From positions 3,100,001 to 3,164,000 of the forward strand of contig NZ_CP047027.1 in NCBI RefSeq assembly GCF_009797025.1: a stretch of DNA of 64,000 nt, read 5' to 3'. This document shows, in pieces, positions 18,832 through 26,859 of the stretch. Below the pieces are notes generated by a model. It had not been told where the DNA came from. It did not search any database and was given only the letters and a program-made list of their open reading frames with translations. The stretch's first letter is position 1. Each line of letters opens with the position of its first letter. The DNA comes from Cellulophaga sp. L1A9 (lineage in GTDB: Bacteria > Bacteroidota > Bacteroidia > Flavobacteriales > Flavobacteriaceae). Position numbers and translations under genes: made by a program.

Positions 18832-18959
18832 ACAGTTATCGGACAAAAATCTGCTTACATCTAGATAATATCCATTCACCGATAGATAAATGGTATTGGG
18901 CGAGAATCGACGAAATACACTTTAGCTTGGGAGTATCTTTACAGTGTAATACGCAAGTC
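18832..18959 (+). promoter_or_regulatory. Conserved upstream element, copy 3
   Basis: The third copy of the leader element has a small change at its 5' end: ACAGTTATCGGAC, against ACCGTCATCGGAC in copies 1 and 2. The 3' blocks and the TATCTTTA box at 18934-18941 are unchanged. Confidence 0.7.
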
Positions 18960-19202
18960 ATGAAAACTATCTTAACTATTTTATTTGTTCTTTTTATCGG
19001 TCTATTTGCTCAAGCACAAGATGCTAAAGTAGAAGTGAAGGTTGCTGCACAAACAGAAAGTGTTGTTTTAGTTGCTTCAACAATAGAAGCTACTTTAAAT
19101 AGTAATGAAACTAAAGTTGCTCGTTTATATATGGATAGAAATTACAAAGTAAAAAAAGCATTGTCTTTTTATACAAAAGCAAACAAAACTAAATTAGCGT
19201 AA
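18960..19202 (+). CDS. Small secreted protein, array copy 3
   Basis: This 80-residue copy has TLNSNETK, the same wording as the diverged fifth copy at 20444. That may be the ancestral state or a trace of gene conversion. The signal peptide and basic C-terminus match the other copies. Its following spacer differs at several positions (for example ACCTACCTTACC in place of ACCTGCATTAAT). Confidence 0.88.
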   Translation: MKTILTILFVLFIGLFAQAQDAKVEVKVAAQTESVVLVASTIEATLNSNETKVARLYMDRNYKVKKALSFYTKANKTKLA

Positions 19203-19497
19203 TTCTAGTTTTGTTATTCTTACTGACTTTTTTTACAACCTACCTTACCTCATTTACCAGCTTCTTTTATATTCCCTTTAACTTCAAATTATTTCTGTGC
19301 TCTACTTTATTTTGAAGTGACGCTCCACTAGAATTAACCCTTGTTCGATTATTAAGCGGTTACTAGAGCCATATTGTATTCAAATACATAGAAATTGCTC
19401 GTTAAACTAAGCTTATTTCCCAGTTTATGGCGATAATTAGGCTTTTAAGCTATCGTTTAAATACCAATAATTACGGTAACGGAATTTGGACTTAAAA

Positions 19498-19625
19498 ACC
19501 GTCATCGGACAAAAATCTGCTTACATCTAGATAATATCCATTCACCGATAGATAAACGGTATCGAGCGAGAATCGACGAAATACACTTTAGCTTGGGAGT
19601 ATCTTTACAGTGTAATACGCAAGTC
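19498..19625 (+). promoter_or_regulatory. Conserved upstream element, copy 4
   Basis: The fourth copy of the leader element has two or three substitutions (AAACGGTATCGAGCGAG in place of AAATGGTATTGGGCGAG). The TATCTTTA box is at 19600-19607. Confidence 0.7.
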
Positions 19626-19868
19626 ATGAAAACTATCTTAACTATTTTATTTGTTCTTTTTATCGGTCTATTTGCTCAAGCACAAGATGCTAAAGTAGAA
19701 GTGAAGGTTGCTGCACAAACAGAAAGTGTTGTTTTAGTTGCTTCAACAATAGAAGCTACTTTAAATAGTACTGAAACTAAAGTTGCTCGTTTATACATGG
19801 ATAGAAATTACAAAGTAAAAAAAGCATTGTCTTTTTACACAAAAGCAAACAAAACTAAATTAGCGTAA
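19626..19868 (+). CDS. Small secreted protein, array copy 4
   Basis: This 80-residue copy (TLNSTETK, NYKVKK) is the last member of the exact-period array. Directly after its stop the sequence leaves the array and continues, 2 nt later, into a 36-codon membrane-protein ORF. Copies 1-3 are followed by spacer instead. Confidence 0.88.
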   Translation: MKTILTILFVLFIGLFAQAQDAKVEVKVAAQTESVVLVASTIEATLNSTETKVARLYMDRNYKVKKALSFYTKANKTKLA

Positions 19869-19870
19869 TT

Positions 19871-19981
19871 ATGGAAGTATCCTTAATAGTCGTCATCGTA
19901 TTTACTCTTTTTAACATTATTAGAATGAATATACAGACTTCATCAAAAATGAAGCAAATGCTTCTTGGAAAGAAAAAATAG
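19871..19981 (+). CDS. 36-aa putative small membrane protein downstream of copy 4
   Basis: The ATG lies 2 nt after the copy 4 stop. The product has one hydrophobic segment (residues 3-17, SLIVVIVFTLFNII) and a basic tail rich in Met, Gln and Lys that ends GKKK. The ORF is too short to support by length alone. However, a similarly built ORF (hydrophobic helix plus Lys-rich tail) follows copy 5 at the same 2-nt spacing, which supports translation as the second gene of the cassette. A terminator follows 55 bp later. The function is unknown. Confidence 0.6.
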   Translation: MEVSLIVVIVFTLFNIIRMNIQTSSKMKQMLLGKKK

Positions 19982-20036
19982 CATCAGCCATTACGCATAA
20001 AATAGCTTCAAAATTTTATTTTAATTGATAGTATCC

Positions 20037-20061
20037 AGATTCCTTCAAAGGAATCTTTTTT
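20037..20061 (+). terminator. Terminator after the copy 4 cassette
   Basis: The inverted repeat AGATTCC/GGAATCT, with a 6-nt loop and a following T6 run, closes the transcription unit of copy 4 and its small membrane ORF. Confidence 0.75.
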
Positions 20062-20315
20062 GGTTTAAGGAATGTCGGTATTGGTTGCTCAAAAATTAAT
20101 CTAATTTGCATTATCAAGCACTTCTAGTTCATTATTAATCTAGCTATTGTACTATGCTTGATGTTATAAGGTAAAGACTCTTATTTGAGGTTCTCGCTAA
20201 AAGGCTTTACTGAAAAACTATTTCGGGTGTTTTTTAAATTTGATCAAGGTAATAGGGTAGGGTGGAAATACCGATAAAGTACCCATTAACACGATGACCT
20301 ATTTTTAAGTGAATT

Positions 20316-20443
20316 ACCGTTATCGGACAAAAAGTTCTTTACATCTAGATAATTTACATTCACCGATAGATAAATGGTGTTGGGCGAAAATCGACGAAAT
20401 ACACATTAGTTAGGAAGTATCTTTACAGTGTAATACCCAAGTC
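20316..20443 (+). promoter_or_regulatory. Conserved upstream element, copy 5 (diverged)
   Basis: The surrounding DNA here is unrelated to the array, yet the blocks ATCGGACAAAAA, TACATCTAGATAAT, CACCGATAGATAAATGGT, AATCGACGAAATACAC and TATCTTTACAGTGTAAT persist in the same order and spacing. The TATCTTTA box is at 20418-20425. Conservation above that of the flanks marks these as probable protein-binding or RNA-leader sites. Confidence 0.75.
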
Positions 20444-20674
20444 ATGAAAGCAATTTTAACTATTTTATTTGTTCTTTTTATCGGTTTATTCGCTCAAGCT
20501 CAAGAAGCGAAAGTAGCTACAGCAACAGAAAATGTTGTTTTGGTTGCTCCAACGGTTGAAACTACTTTAAATAGTAATGAAACAAAAATTGCTCGCTTAT
20601 ACATGGATAGAAACTATAAAGTGAAAAAGGAATTATCTTTTTATACAAAAGCAAACAAAACTAAATTAGCGTAA
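20444..20674 (+). CDS. Small secreted protein, diverged copy 5
   Basis: This 76-residue homologue of the array proteins starts MKAILTILF and has four residues fewer in the mature N-terminal half (the KVEVKV segment is missing). It keeps LNSNETKIARLYMDRNYKVKKELSFY and the KANKTKLA end. Strong retention of the C-terminal half suggests that this is the functional part. It is followed at 2 nt by a 39-codon membrane ORF. Confidence 0.88.
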   Translation: MKAILTILFVLFIGLFAQAQEAKVATATENVVLVAPTVETTLNSNETKIARLYMDRNYKVKKELSFYTKANKTKLA

Positions 20675-20676
20675 TT

Positions 20677-20796
20677 ATGAGTATATCTACAATAGTACTA
20701 GTATTTTCTTTATCTATCGTTGTTGCTTTAGTGGTAGCTACAAAAAATACGGGCAAAAAGTTGAAGCCGATAAAGGTAAGAGTGAATAAACGCTAA
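20677..20796 (+). CDS. 39-aa putative small membrane protein downstream of copy 5
   Basis: The ATG is 2 nt after the copy 5 stop. A hydrophobic helix (residues 4-21, STIVLVFSLSIVVALVVA) is followed by a basic tail (KNTGKKLKPIKVRVNKR). The general plan matches the ORF after copy 4, but the residues differ, so the selection may be on the physical character of the protein. The stop is 12 bp from the convergent kinase gene. Confidence 0.6.
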   Translation: MSISTIVLVFSLSIVVALVVATKNTGKKLKPIKVRVNKR

Positions 20797-20808
20797 GCGA
20801 GGAGTTGC

Positions 20809-22014
20809 TTATCCGATTGGTTGGAAGTTTTGACCAATTTCTTTAAATGTAATAATATAATTAGTTCCTTTTTTAGAACCATCTTTTAGTATAGAACCTT
20901 GCAGTTGTCTTGTAAGGTTGTAGATAAGTTTTAATCCTAGGGATGTTGTTGTTTGTGGTGTTATACTTTCTTCATATCCATCACCATTATCACCAATATT
21001 TAAAACATAATCCTGGTCTTTTTGGCCTTTTTTAAGCGCGATGCTTATTTCGCCTTCTCCATTGTCTTTGATACCGTATTTTAATGAATTTGTAATGGCT
21101 TCATTGATAAGTAGTCCTAATGGGATGGCAGTATCTATTCCAAGATTAATGTCAATAATATCAATAGCTACCTTTATTCTATTATCAGTTCCTTTTATAG
21201 AACGTACTAAGTAATCACTTAATTCTTCTACATATGACTTGTATTCAATTTTTGATAAGTCTTCACGCATGTATAGCATTTCATGAACCATAGCCATAGA
21301 GTTTACTCTGTTCTGACTACTCTTAATCATTTTTTTCATTTCCTCATCTTTCATGTTTCTCGCTTGTAAACTTAAAAGACTAGATACGGTTTGAAGATTA
21401 TTCTTTACGCGATGGTGTACTTCTTTAATGAGTGTTTCTTTTTCACGTACTTTTTGCTCGACCTCCATTTTAGATTTGTACAGGTTATAATGGGTTTTGA
21501 CCAATATTTTACCAAATACACCACCAAGTATATATAAGGAGAAAAGAACACTTATGAAATTAAAAAGGTCCTGGGAAGATTCCGGGACCACATTTCTAAC
21601 ATAGGGAAGATCTATAATGGACTGAAAATAAATTAAGGTAACAATAATGAATGCGCAATAGAGGTAAACTTCACCGTACCGTTTTGTAGTGACATAGCCG
21701 GCAAAAACAACTAATCCTAAAACGAAAATAAAGGCACTGTTAATACCTCCACTAAACAGTGTAATTACAATACAGCAAATTAAAGCTAAAAGTGATGTAA
21801 TATTATACATCAATGATAAATTTTTAAAAGACTTGTACGCAAAGGTGTTCGCTAAATTCAATATTGAAAATAAAAAAAACACGTACGGAATTACTTCTGT
21901 AATTTTTAGGAAGTAAATACACATGAAACCAAACACTAAGGATAGTGTGGAGGAGATGTAATTTACTCTTAGAATTAGGTTTGTTTTGGTTTTAAGGCGT
22001 TGCTGGTGAGCCAT
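20809..22014 (-). CDS. HisKA_2-type sensor histidine kinase with multi-helix membrane domain
   Basis: This 401-residue inner-membrane kinase has six or seven hydrophobic helices in residues 15-175, a linker coiled coil (180-197), and the HisKA_2 dimerisation motif EVHHRVKNNLQTVSSLL with His200-His201. A HATPase domain follows, with NEAITNSLKYG (N box) and IGDNGDGY (G box). The membrane part has no large periplasmic sensor domain, so the signal may be membrane-borne or hydrophobic. No response regulator is adjacent. In flavobacteria such kinases often pair with LytTR or CheY-like regulators (general knowledge); a link with the neighbouring array is speculative. Confidence 0.88.
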   Translation of the reverse strand: MAHQQRLKTKTNLILRVNYISSTLSLVFGFMCIYFLKITEVIPYVFFLFSILNLANTFAYKSFKNLSLMYNITSLLALICCIVITLFSGGINSAFIFVLGLVVFAGYVTTKRYGEVYLYCAFIIVTLIYFQSIIDLPYVRNVVPESSQDLFNFISVLFSLYILGGVFGKILVKTHYNLYKSKMEVEQKVREKETLIKEVHHRVKNNLQTVSSLLSLQARNMKDEEMKKMIKSSQNRVNSMAMVHEMLYMREDLSKIEYKSYVEELSDYLVRSIKGTDNRIKVAIDIIDINLGIDTAIPLGLLINEAITNSLKYGIKDNGEGEISIALKKGQKDQDYVLNIGDNGDGYEESITPQTTTSLGLKLIYNLTRQLQGSILKDGSKKGTNYIITFKEIGQNFQPIG

Positions 22015-22147
22015 TTATTTAGTTTTACTGCTAATAATTTTCCTTAACAGGTGGAATTTCCAAGCATTAAGATAAGTATTTTCTGTATAATACCATCAAA
22101 ATACAAAGAATCTTATGTAAATCTAAATATGTATTTTGGATAAAAGC

Positions 22148-22179
22148 AAAAACGACAGCCTGTATAGACTGTCGTTTTT
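22148..22179 (-). terminator. secA terminator
   Basis: An 11-bp stem (AAAAACGACAG with CTGTCGTTTTT) lies 21 bp beyond the secA stop on the minus strand. It may also limit read-through toward secA from the other strand. Confidence 0.8.
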
Positions 22180-22199
22180 TAAATAAATTTTGGAAAAAA

Positions 22200-25100
22200 C
22201 TAGTGTTCTGTAATCACCCATTCTCCTTTAGAGAGAAGAGGTTCGGCTTGTTTAAACTTCACCGTTTTACTTTCGCCAGACATCACATTTTTAATTGTTA
22301 CACGATCATTACGTCCAATTTTAGGAGCTTCTCGTGTTATTGTTTCTGTTATTGAAGGTCTGCTTCCTTGATTTTGACCTACAGCACGGTTTTGTGCAGC
22401 AAGTTCATCACTATTTAAGACTTCTTCTTTACTAATATTTAAATTTTCTTTGGGTTCGCTAATTGTTTTAGCTTCTTGAATGTTTGTATCATTACCGTTA
22501 GGGATTTCTCCTTTATACAAGAATGCTACAACTTCTTTGTTCACCTTTTCAATCATCCCTTTAAATAATTCAAAAGCTTCAAACTTATAAATTAACAATG
22601 GATCTTTTTGTTCATGAACCGCTAGTTGTACCGATTGCTTTAATTCATCCATTTTGCGTAAATGAACTTTCCATGCATCATCAACAATTGCTAAGGTGAT
22701 ATTTTTCTCAAAATCTGTAATCAATTGTTTTCCTTCACTTTCGTAAGCTTCTTTTAAATTGGTAACAATATTAAAAGTTTTTATTCCATCAGAGAAAGGA
22801 ACTACTATGCGTTCAAATTTGTTTGCATCATCTTCAAACACATTTTTAATTACCCGATTAGCAACGGTAGCACTGCGCTCCATTTTATCTTGATAATGTT
22901 CATATGCATTTTTATATAATAATGAAGCTATTTCTTGAACACTTTTCTTAGCAAACTCTTCTTCGGTTAAAGGAGAAGTAATAGAGAAATATTTAATTAA
23001 TTCGAATTCAAAATTCTTATAATCACTAGCGTTCTTATTTGTTTCAGAAATTACTTCACAAGTGTCGTAGATCATATTGGCAATATCAACCTTTAAACGC
23101 TCACCTTGTAATGCATGACGACGACGCTTGTAAACAACCTCCCGTTGTGCATTCATAACATCATCATATTCTAATAATCTTTTACGAACTCCAAAGTTAT
23201 TCTCTTCAACTTTTTTCTGAGCACGTTCAATAGATTTGGTCATCATAGAATGCTGAATAACTTCACCATCTTCTAAGCCCATTCTATCCATCATTTTTGC
23301 TACTCTATCAGAACCAAATAAACGCATAAGGTTATCTTCTAGAGATACATAGAATTGTGAGCTTCCTGGATCTCCTTGACGTCCTGAACGACCTCTTAAC
23401 TGACGGTCAACACGACGAGAATCATGGCGTTCGGTTCCTACAATTGCTAAACCACCTGCTTTTTTAACAGCATCTGATAATTTGATATCTGTACCACGAC
23501 CAGCCATGTTTGTAGCAATAGTAACAATCCCAGCTTTACCAGCTTCTTCCACAATATCAGCTTCTTTTTTATGCATTTTAGCATTCAAGACATTGTGTGG
23601 AACTTTACGTATACTAAGCATACGAGAGAGAAGCTCAGAAATTTCAACAGATGTTGTACCTATTAAGACAGGTCTTCCAGCGGCAGAAAGTTTAGTAACT
23701 TCATCAATTATCGCATTGTACTTTTCACGTTTCGTTTTATAAATTAAATCGTTTTTGTCATCTCTAGCAATGGGTCTATTTGTAGGGATTTCCATAACAT
23801 CTAGCTTATAGATTTCCCAGAATTCCCCTGCTTCAGTGATCGCTGTACCGGTCATACCGGCAAGCTTATTATACATTCTAAAGTAGTTCTGTAAGGTAAC
23901 TGTTGCAAAAGTTTGTGTTGCGGCTTCAATTTTTACATTTTCTTTAGCTTCAATTGCTTGGTGTAATCCGTCTGAATATCTACGTCCGTCCATAATACGA
24001 CCCGTTTGTTCATCGACAATCATTACCTTATTTTCCATAACAACATATTCCACATCTTTTTCAAAAAGGGTATATGCTTTTAATAATTGATTTAAGGTAT
24101 GTATACGTTCACTTTTTATACCAAATTCTTTAAAAAGGTCTTCTTTGAGTTCAGCTTCTTTTTCTACATCAAGATTCTGATTTTCAATTTTTACAATCTC
24201 ACCACCAATATCTGGCATTAAGAAGAATGTAGGGTCTTGTTCTCCAGAAATATGTTCTACACCTTTTTCAGTAAGCTCTATTTGATTGTTTTTTTCATCG
24301 ATAACAAACCAAAGTTCTTCATCTACTTTTGGCATTTCACGGTTATTATCTTGCATGTAATAATTCTCCGTTTTTTGAAGTAGTTGTTTTACACCTTCTT
24401 CACTCAAGAATTTAATTAATGCTTTATTTTTTGGCAATCCGCGATGTACTCTTAATAATTGAAAACCACCTTCTTTTGTATCGCCAGAAGTAATTAATTT
24501 TTTAGCTTCCGCTAAAACCCCTGTTAAGTAATGTTTTTGTAACGTTACAATATCATTTACTTTTGGTTTTAACTGATCAAATTCTTGAATATCTCCTTTT
24601 GGTACAGGACCCGAAATAATCAAAGGGGTACGTGCATCATCCACCAAAACAGAATCGACCTCATCAACAATAGCGAAATTATGAGGACGTTGTACCAAAT
24701 CACTTGGCGTGTGCGCCATATTATCTCTCAAATAATCAAAACCGAATTCATTATTTGTACCATAAGTAATATCTGCATTATAGGCTGCACGTCTACCATC
24801 AGAATTGGGTTGATGGTTATCAATACATTCTATAGTAATACCATGAAATTGAAATATTGGAGCCATCCACGCGCTATCACGTTTGGCTAAGTAATCATTT
24901 ACCGTTACTAAGTGAACTCCATTACCTGTTAGTGCATTTAAATATAGCGGTAAGGTTGCTACTAAAGTTTTACCTTCACCTGTGTGCATTTCGGCAATTT
25001 TACCTTCATGTAATGCTATACCACCAATAAGTTGTACATCATAATGAACCATGTCCCAGGTTACTTCTTTTCCTGCGGCATTCCAAGAATTAAGCCAAAT

Positions 25101-25562
25101 AGCTTTATCACCTTCTAAAGAAACATATTCTTTAGTTCCAGAAAGTTGTCTGTCGTATTCAGAGGCTGTTACTTCTATTGTTGTGTTATTTGCAAAACGT
25201 TTTGATGTTTCTTTTACAACAGCAAATGCTTCTGGTAATATAGATTTTAGTGTTTTTTCAGAAATTTCGTAAACCTCTTTTTTGAGTCCGTCTATCTCTG
25301 CGTAGATATCTTCATTTTTGTCAATATCTTTTGAGTTTTTTACTTCCGCTTCAAGTGCTTGTATCTTATCATTAATGACTTGTGTGTCATTTTTAATTTG
25401 AGCTTTGAACGCAAGTGTTTTATTTCGAATTTCATCATTGCTTAAAGTAGCAAGCTCTTCTTCGAAAGAATGAATCTTATCTATGATAGGTTGTAGCTCT
25501 TTGACATCTTTCTTAGCCTTATCGCCTACAAAAACTTTTAAAACAGAATTTAAAAAACTCAT
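22200..25562 (-). CDS. secA: Preprotein translocase ATPase SecA (long Bacteroidota form)
   Basis: SecA drives export of unfolded preproteins through SecYEG. The 1,120-residue product is about 220 residues longer than E. coli SecA, as is usual in this phylum. Visible motifs are the Walker A AEMHTGEGKT, the DEAD-type VDEVDSVLVDDARTP, the helicase motifs TNMAGRGTDIKL and RQLRGRSGRQGDPG, and the scaffold segment AWKVHLRKMDELKQSV. The C-terminus lacks the CxCxnCH zinc-binding SecB site and ends SKGEWVITEH. The gene is single, with its own terminator. Confidence 0.97.
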   Translation of the reverse strand: MSFLNSVLKVFVGDKAKKDVKELQPIIDKIHSFEEELATLSNDEIRNKTLAFKAQIKNDTQVINDKIQALEAEVKNSKDIDKNEDIYAEIDGLKKEVYEISEKTLKSILPEAFAVVKETSKRFANNTTIEVTASEYDRQLSGTKEYVSLEGDKAIWLNSWNAAGKEVTWDMVHYDVQLIGGIALHEGKIAEMHTGEGKTLVATLPLYLNALTGNGVHLVTVNDYLAKRDSAWMAPIFQFHGITIECIDNHQPNSDGRRAAYNADITYGTNNEFGFDYLRDNMAHTPSDLVQRPHNFAIVDEVDSVLVDDARTPLIISGPVPKGDIQEFDQLKPKVNDIVTLQKHYLTGVLAEAKKLITSGDTKEGGFQLLRVHRGLPKNKALIKFLSEEGVKQLLQKTENYYMQDNNREMPKVDEELWFVIDEKNNQIELTEKGVEHISGEQDPTFFLMPDIGGEIVKIENQNLDVEKEAELKEDLFKEFGIKSERIHTLNQLLKAYTLFEKDVEYVVMENKVMIVDEQTGRIMDGRRYSDGLHQAIEAKENVKIEAATQTFATVTLQNYFRMYNKLAGMTGTAITEAGEFWEIYKLDVMEIPTNRPIARDDKNDLIYKTKREKYNAIIDEVTKLSAAGRPVLIGTTSVEISELLSRMLSIRKVPHNVLNAKMHKKEADIVEEAGKAGIVTIATNMAGRGTDIKLSDAVKKAGGLAIVGTERHDSRRVDRQLRGRSGRQGDPGSSQFYVSLEDNLMRLFGSDRVAKMMDRMGLEDGEVIQHSMMTKSIERAQKKVEENNFGVRKRLLEYDDVMNAQREVVYKRRRHALQGERLKVDIANMIYDTCEVISETNKNASDYKNFEFELIKYFSITSPLTEEEFAKKSVQEIASLLYKNAYEHYQDKMERSATVANRVIKNVFEDDANKFERIVVPFSDGIKTFNIVTNLKEAYESEGKQLITDFEKNITLAIVDDAWKVHLRKMDELKQSVQLAVHEQKDPLLIYKFEAFELFKGMIEKVNKEVVAFLYKGEIPNGNDTNIQEAKTISEPKENLNISKEEVLNSDELAAQNRAVGQNQGSRPSITETITREAPKIGRNDRVTIKNVMSGESKTVKFKQAEPLLSKGEWVITEH

Positions 25563-25693
25563 ACGGTAAATTATTTTTTTTAATCTATGCTATAACCATA
25601 CCAAAGGTATTTTACCGGAATAACATGACAGAATGAACTAAAATAAACAGCAAAATCAGAAAAGCTGTCAATGAAGTTCAAAATTAAGTAAAA

Positions 25694-25718
25694 AAAAAGC
25701 CTCATATGAGACTTTTTT
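25694..25718 (-). terminator. Terminator of the DUF2795-type gene
   Basis: The stem AAAAAGCCTC/GAGACTTTTT around ATAT is flanked by A and T runs. The single non-complementary position becomes a G-U wobble only in the minus-strand transcript, which supports use by the minus-strand gene whose stop is at 25739. Confidence 0.65.
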
Positions 25719-25738
25719 AATGTTATTGCGTTAATATT

Positions 25739-25963
25739 TTAATATTCGTCCTCGTTCCAGAGGTAATCTTCTTCCGTTGGGTAGTCTGGCCAAATTTCTT
25801 CGATAGATTCGTAAATTTCACCGCCTTCTTCTTCCATAGACTGTAGATTTTCTACAACCTCAAGTGGAGCTCCGGTTCTAATTGCGTAATCGATCAATTC
25901 GTCTTTGGTAGCTGGCCAAGGTGCATCGCTTAAGTAAGATGCTAATTCTAAAGTCCAATACAT
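25739..25963 (-). CDS. DUF2795 family protein
   Basis: This 74-residue acidic protein matches the DUF2795 pattern: a short helical N-terminus with ELASYLSDAPWPATKDELIDYAIRTGAP and VVENLQSM, then an acidic tail ending in Tyr. In Bacteroidota it is a widespread small cytoplasmic protein of unknown function that is usually encoded alone. The flanking intergenic gaps here (about 175 and 130 bp) fit a single-gene unit. No regulatory role can be inferred. Confidence 0.88.
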   Translation of the reverse strand: MYWTLELASYLSDAPWPATKDELIDYAIRTGAPLEVVENLQSMEEEGGEIYESIEEIWPDYPTEEDYLWNEDEY

Positions 25964-26091
25964 GTTAGTGGTATTATTTTAATTTTTTTGCAAAACTAAA
26001 TTTTAAAATGATATATCCAAGTTTTTTCGTAGTTATTAATAAATTATTTTTTTCATAATAAGTTATTCTACTGATATACAGTAATTTGTGA

Positions 26092-26664
26092 TTATTTTTT
26101 TTCTGGAATCCATTTTATTTCTTCAACGTTTAAATGTGCAGATAAACCGCGACCTAACATAAAGAGATAATCTGACAATCTATTGAGGTAACGTAAAACA
26201 TTTGCTTCAATGGGTTCATTTTCATTTAAGTGGGATGAAATGCGCTCGGCTCTTCTACATACCGTTCTGGCAATATGACAGTATGACACCGTTGTATGGC
26301 CTCCAGGTAAAATAAAATGTGTCATAGGTGGTAAGTTAGCCTCTATTGCATCCATTTCTTGTTCTAGAAGTAAAATATCATTAGCGCTAATTTTATCAAT
26401 ATTTAAGCGTTCTTTTCCGTTTTTTAGCACAGCTTTTTCAGGGGCTGTGGCTAAAATTGCACCGGCAATAAATAATTTATGTTGAATTATAGTAAGGATA
26501 TCTTTAGAATGCGAATCTATTTCTTGATCTCTAATCAATCCAATCCAAGAATTTAATTCATCAACAGTTCCATAGCTTTCAATTCTAATATGATGTTTTG
26601 CTACGCGAGTGCCTCCGAAAAGTGCTGTTGTGCCTTTATCTCCTGTTTTTGTATAAATCTTCAT
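26092..26664 (-). CDS. Cob(I)alamin adenosyltransferase, PduO type
   Basis: This enzyme makes adenosylcobalamin from ATP and cob(I)alamin. The product of about 190 residues begins MKIYTKTGDKGTTALFGG, the PduO-type ATP-binding N-terminus. It has ESYGTVDELNSWIG and the C-terminal CRRAERIS and LNRLSDYLF signature segments. The ATG at 26664 is preferred to the in-frame site at 26715, which would add 17 residues overlapping another small gene and would start before the conserved MKIYTKTGDKG. With meaB at 10705, it suggests a working B12-dependent mutase pathway. Confidence 0.93.
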   Translation of the reverse strand: MKIYTKTGDKGTTALFGGTRVAKHHIRIESYGTVDELNSWIGLIRDQEIDSHSKDILTIIQHKLFIAGAILATAPEKAVLKNGKERLNIDKISANDILLLEQEMDAIEANLPPMTHFILPGGHTTVSYCHIARTVCRRAERISSHLNENEPIEANVLRYLNRLSDYLFMLGRGLSAHLNVEEIKWIPEKK

Positions 26665-26701
26665 TGCCTCTTTTTTTAGTATGCGTACTTCTTTTAAACC
26701 T

Positions 26702-26827
26702 TTAGCGTTTATCACGATCCATAAATCTACGGCCTTTTCGTTCTTTTGTTCTTTTTTTGTTTTTAAGAAGATTCATTACAAAAATTACAGCCAAGACGGC
26801 AAATGAGATGTAGATGATGTATTTCAT
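26702..26827 (-). CDS. 41-aa single-helix membrane protein
   Basis: This ORF of 41 codons runs between the adenosyltransferase and the upstream methyltransferase-like gene. Its N-terminal hydrophobic helix (residues 3-19, YIIYISFAVLAVIFVM) is followed by a very basic tail (NLLKNKKRTKERKGRRF). The stop lies 37 bp before the adenosyltransferase start, so the two could be co-transcribed. Similar short helix-plus-basic-tail ORFs are common in flavobacterial genomes; the function is unknown. Confidence 0.6.
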   Translation of the reverse strand: MKYIIYISFAVLAVIFVMNLLKNKKRTKERKGRRFMDRDKR

Positions 26828-26859
26828 TTTTTAATAGAATTTAAACTAAAATTAAAGGT

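Larger units (their letters stand above)
17456..19869 (+). repeat. Tandem array: three full 666-bp units plus a partial fourth
   Basis: Units start at 17456, 18122, 18788 and 19454 with an exact 666-bp period. Each contains about 172 bp of leader, a small secreted-protein gene (243 bp) and about 250 bp of spacer. The fourth unit lacks the spacer and runs at its stop codon into different sequence. Differences between units are scattered substitutions (for example AAGAGT versus AATAGT in the gene, and Lys versus Asn at one codon), with no length change. The spacer holds a conserved ACTTCAAA...TTTTGAAGT inverted repeat. No transposase or terminal inverted repeat is present. Unequal recombination or recent segmental duplication would explain the array. 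Confidence 0.95.

Noticed and set aside
17456..19869. CRISPR or insertion-sequence origin of the 666-bp array
   Set aside because: The repeats are long, coding and without spacers of varying sequence, and there is no transposase gene or terminal inverted repeat with target duplication.
23482..25272. Plus-strand ORFs opposite secA
   Set aside because: They are antisense shadows of a highly conserved gene, with no ribosome-binding context.
26665..26715. N-terminal extension of the cobalamin adenosyltransferase
   Set aside because: It overlaps a small gene and lies before the conserved MKIYTKTGDKG start.
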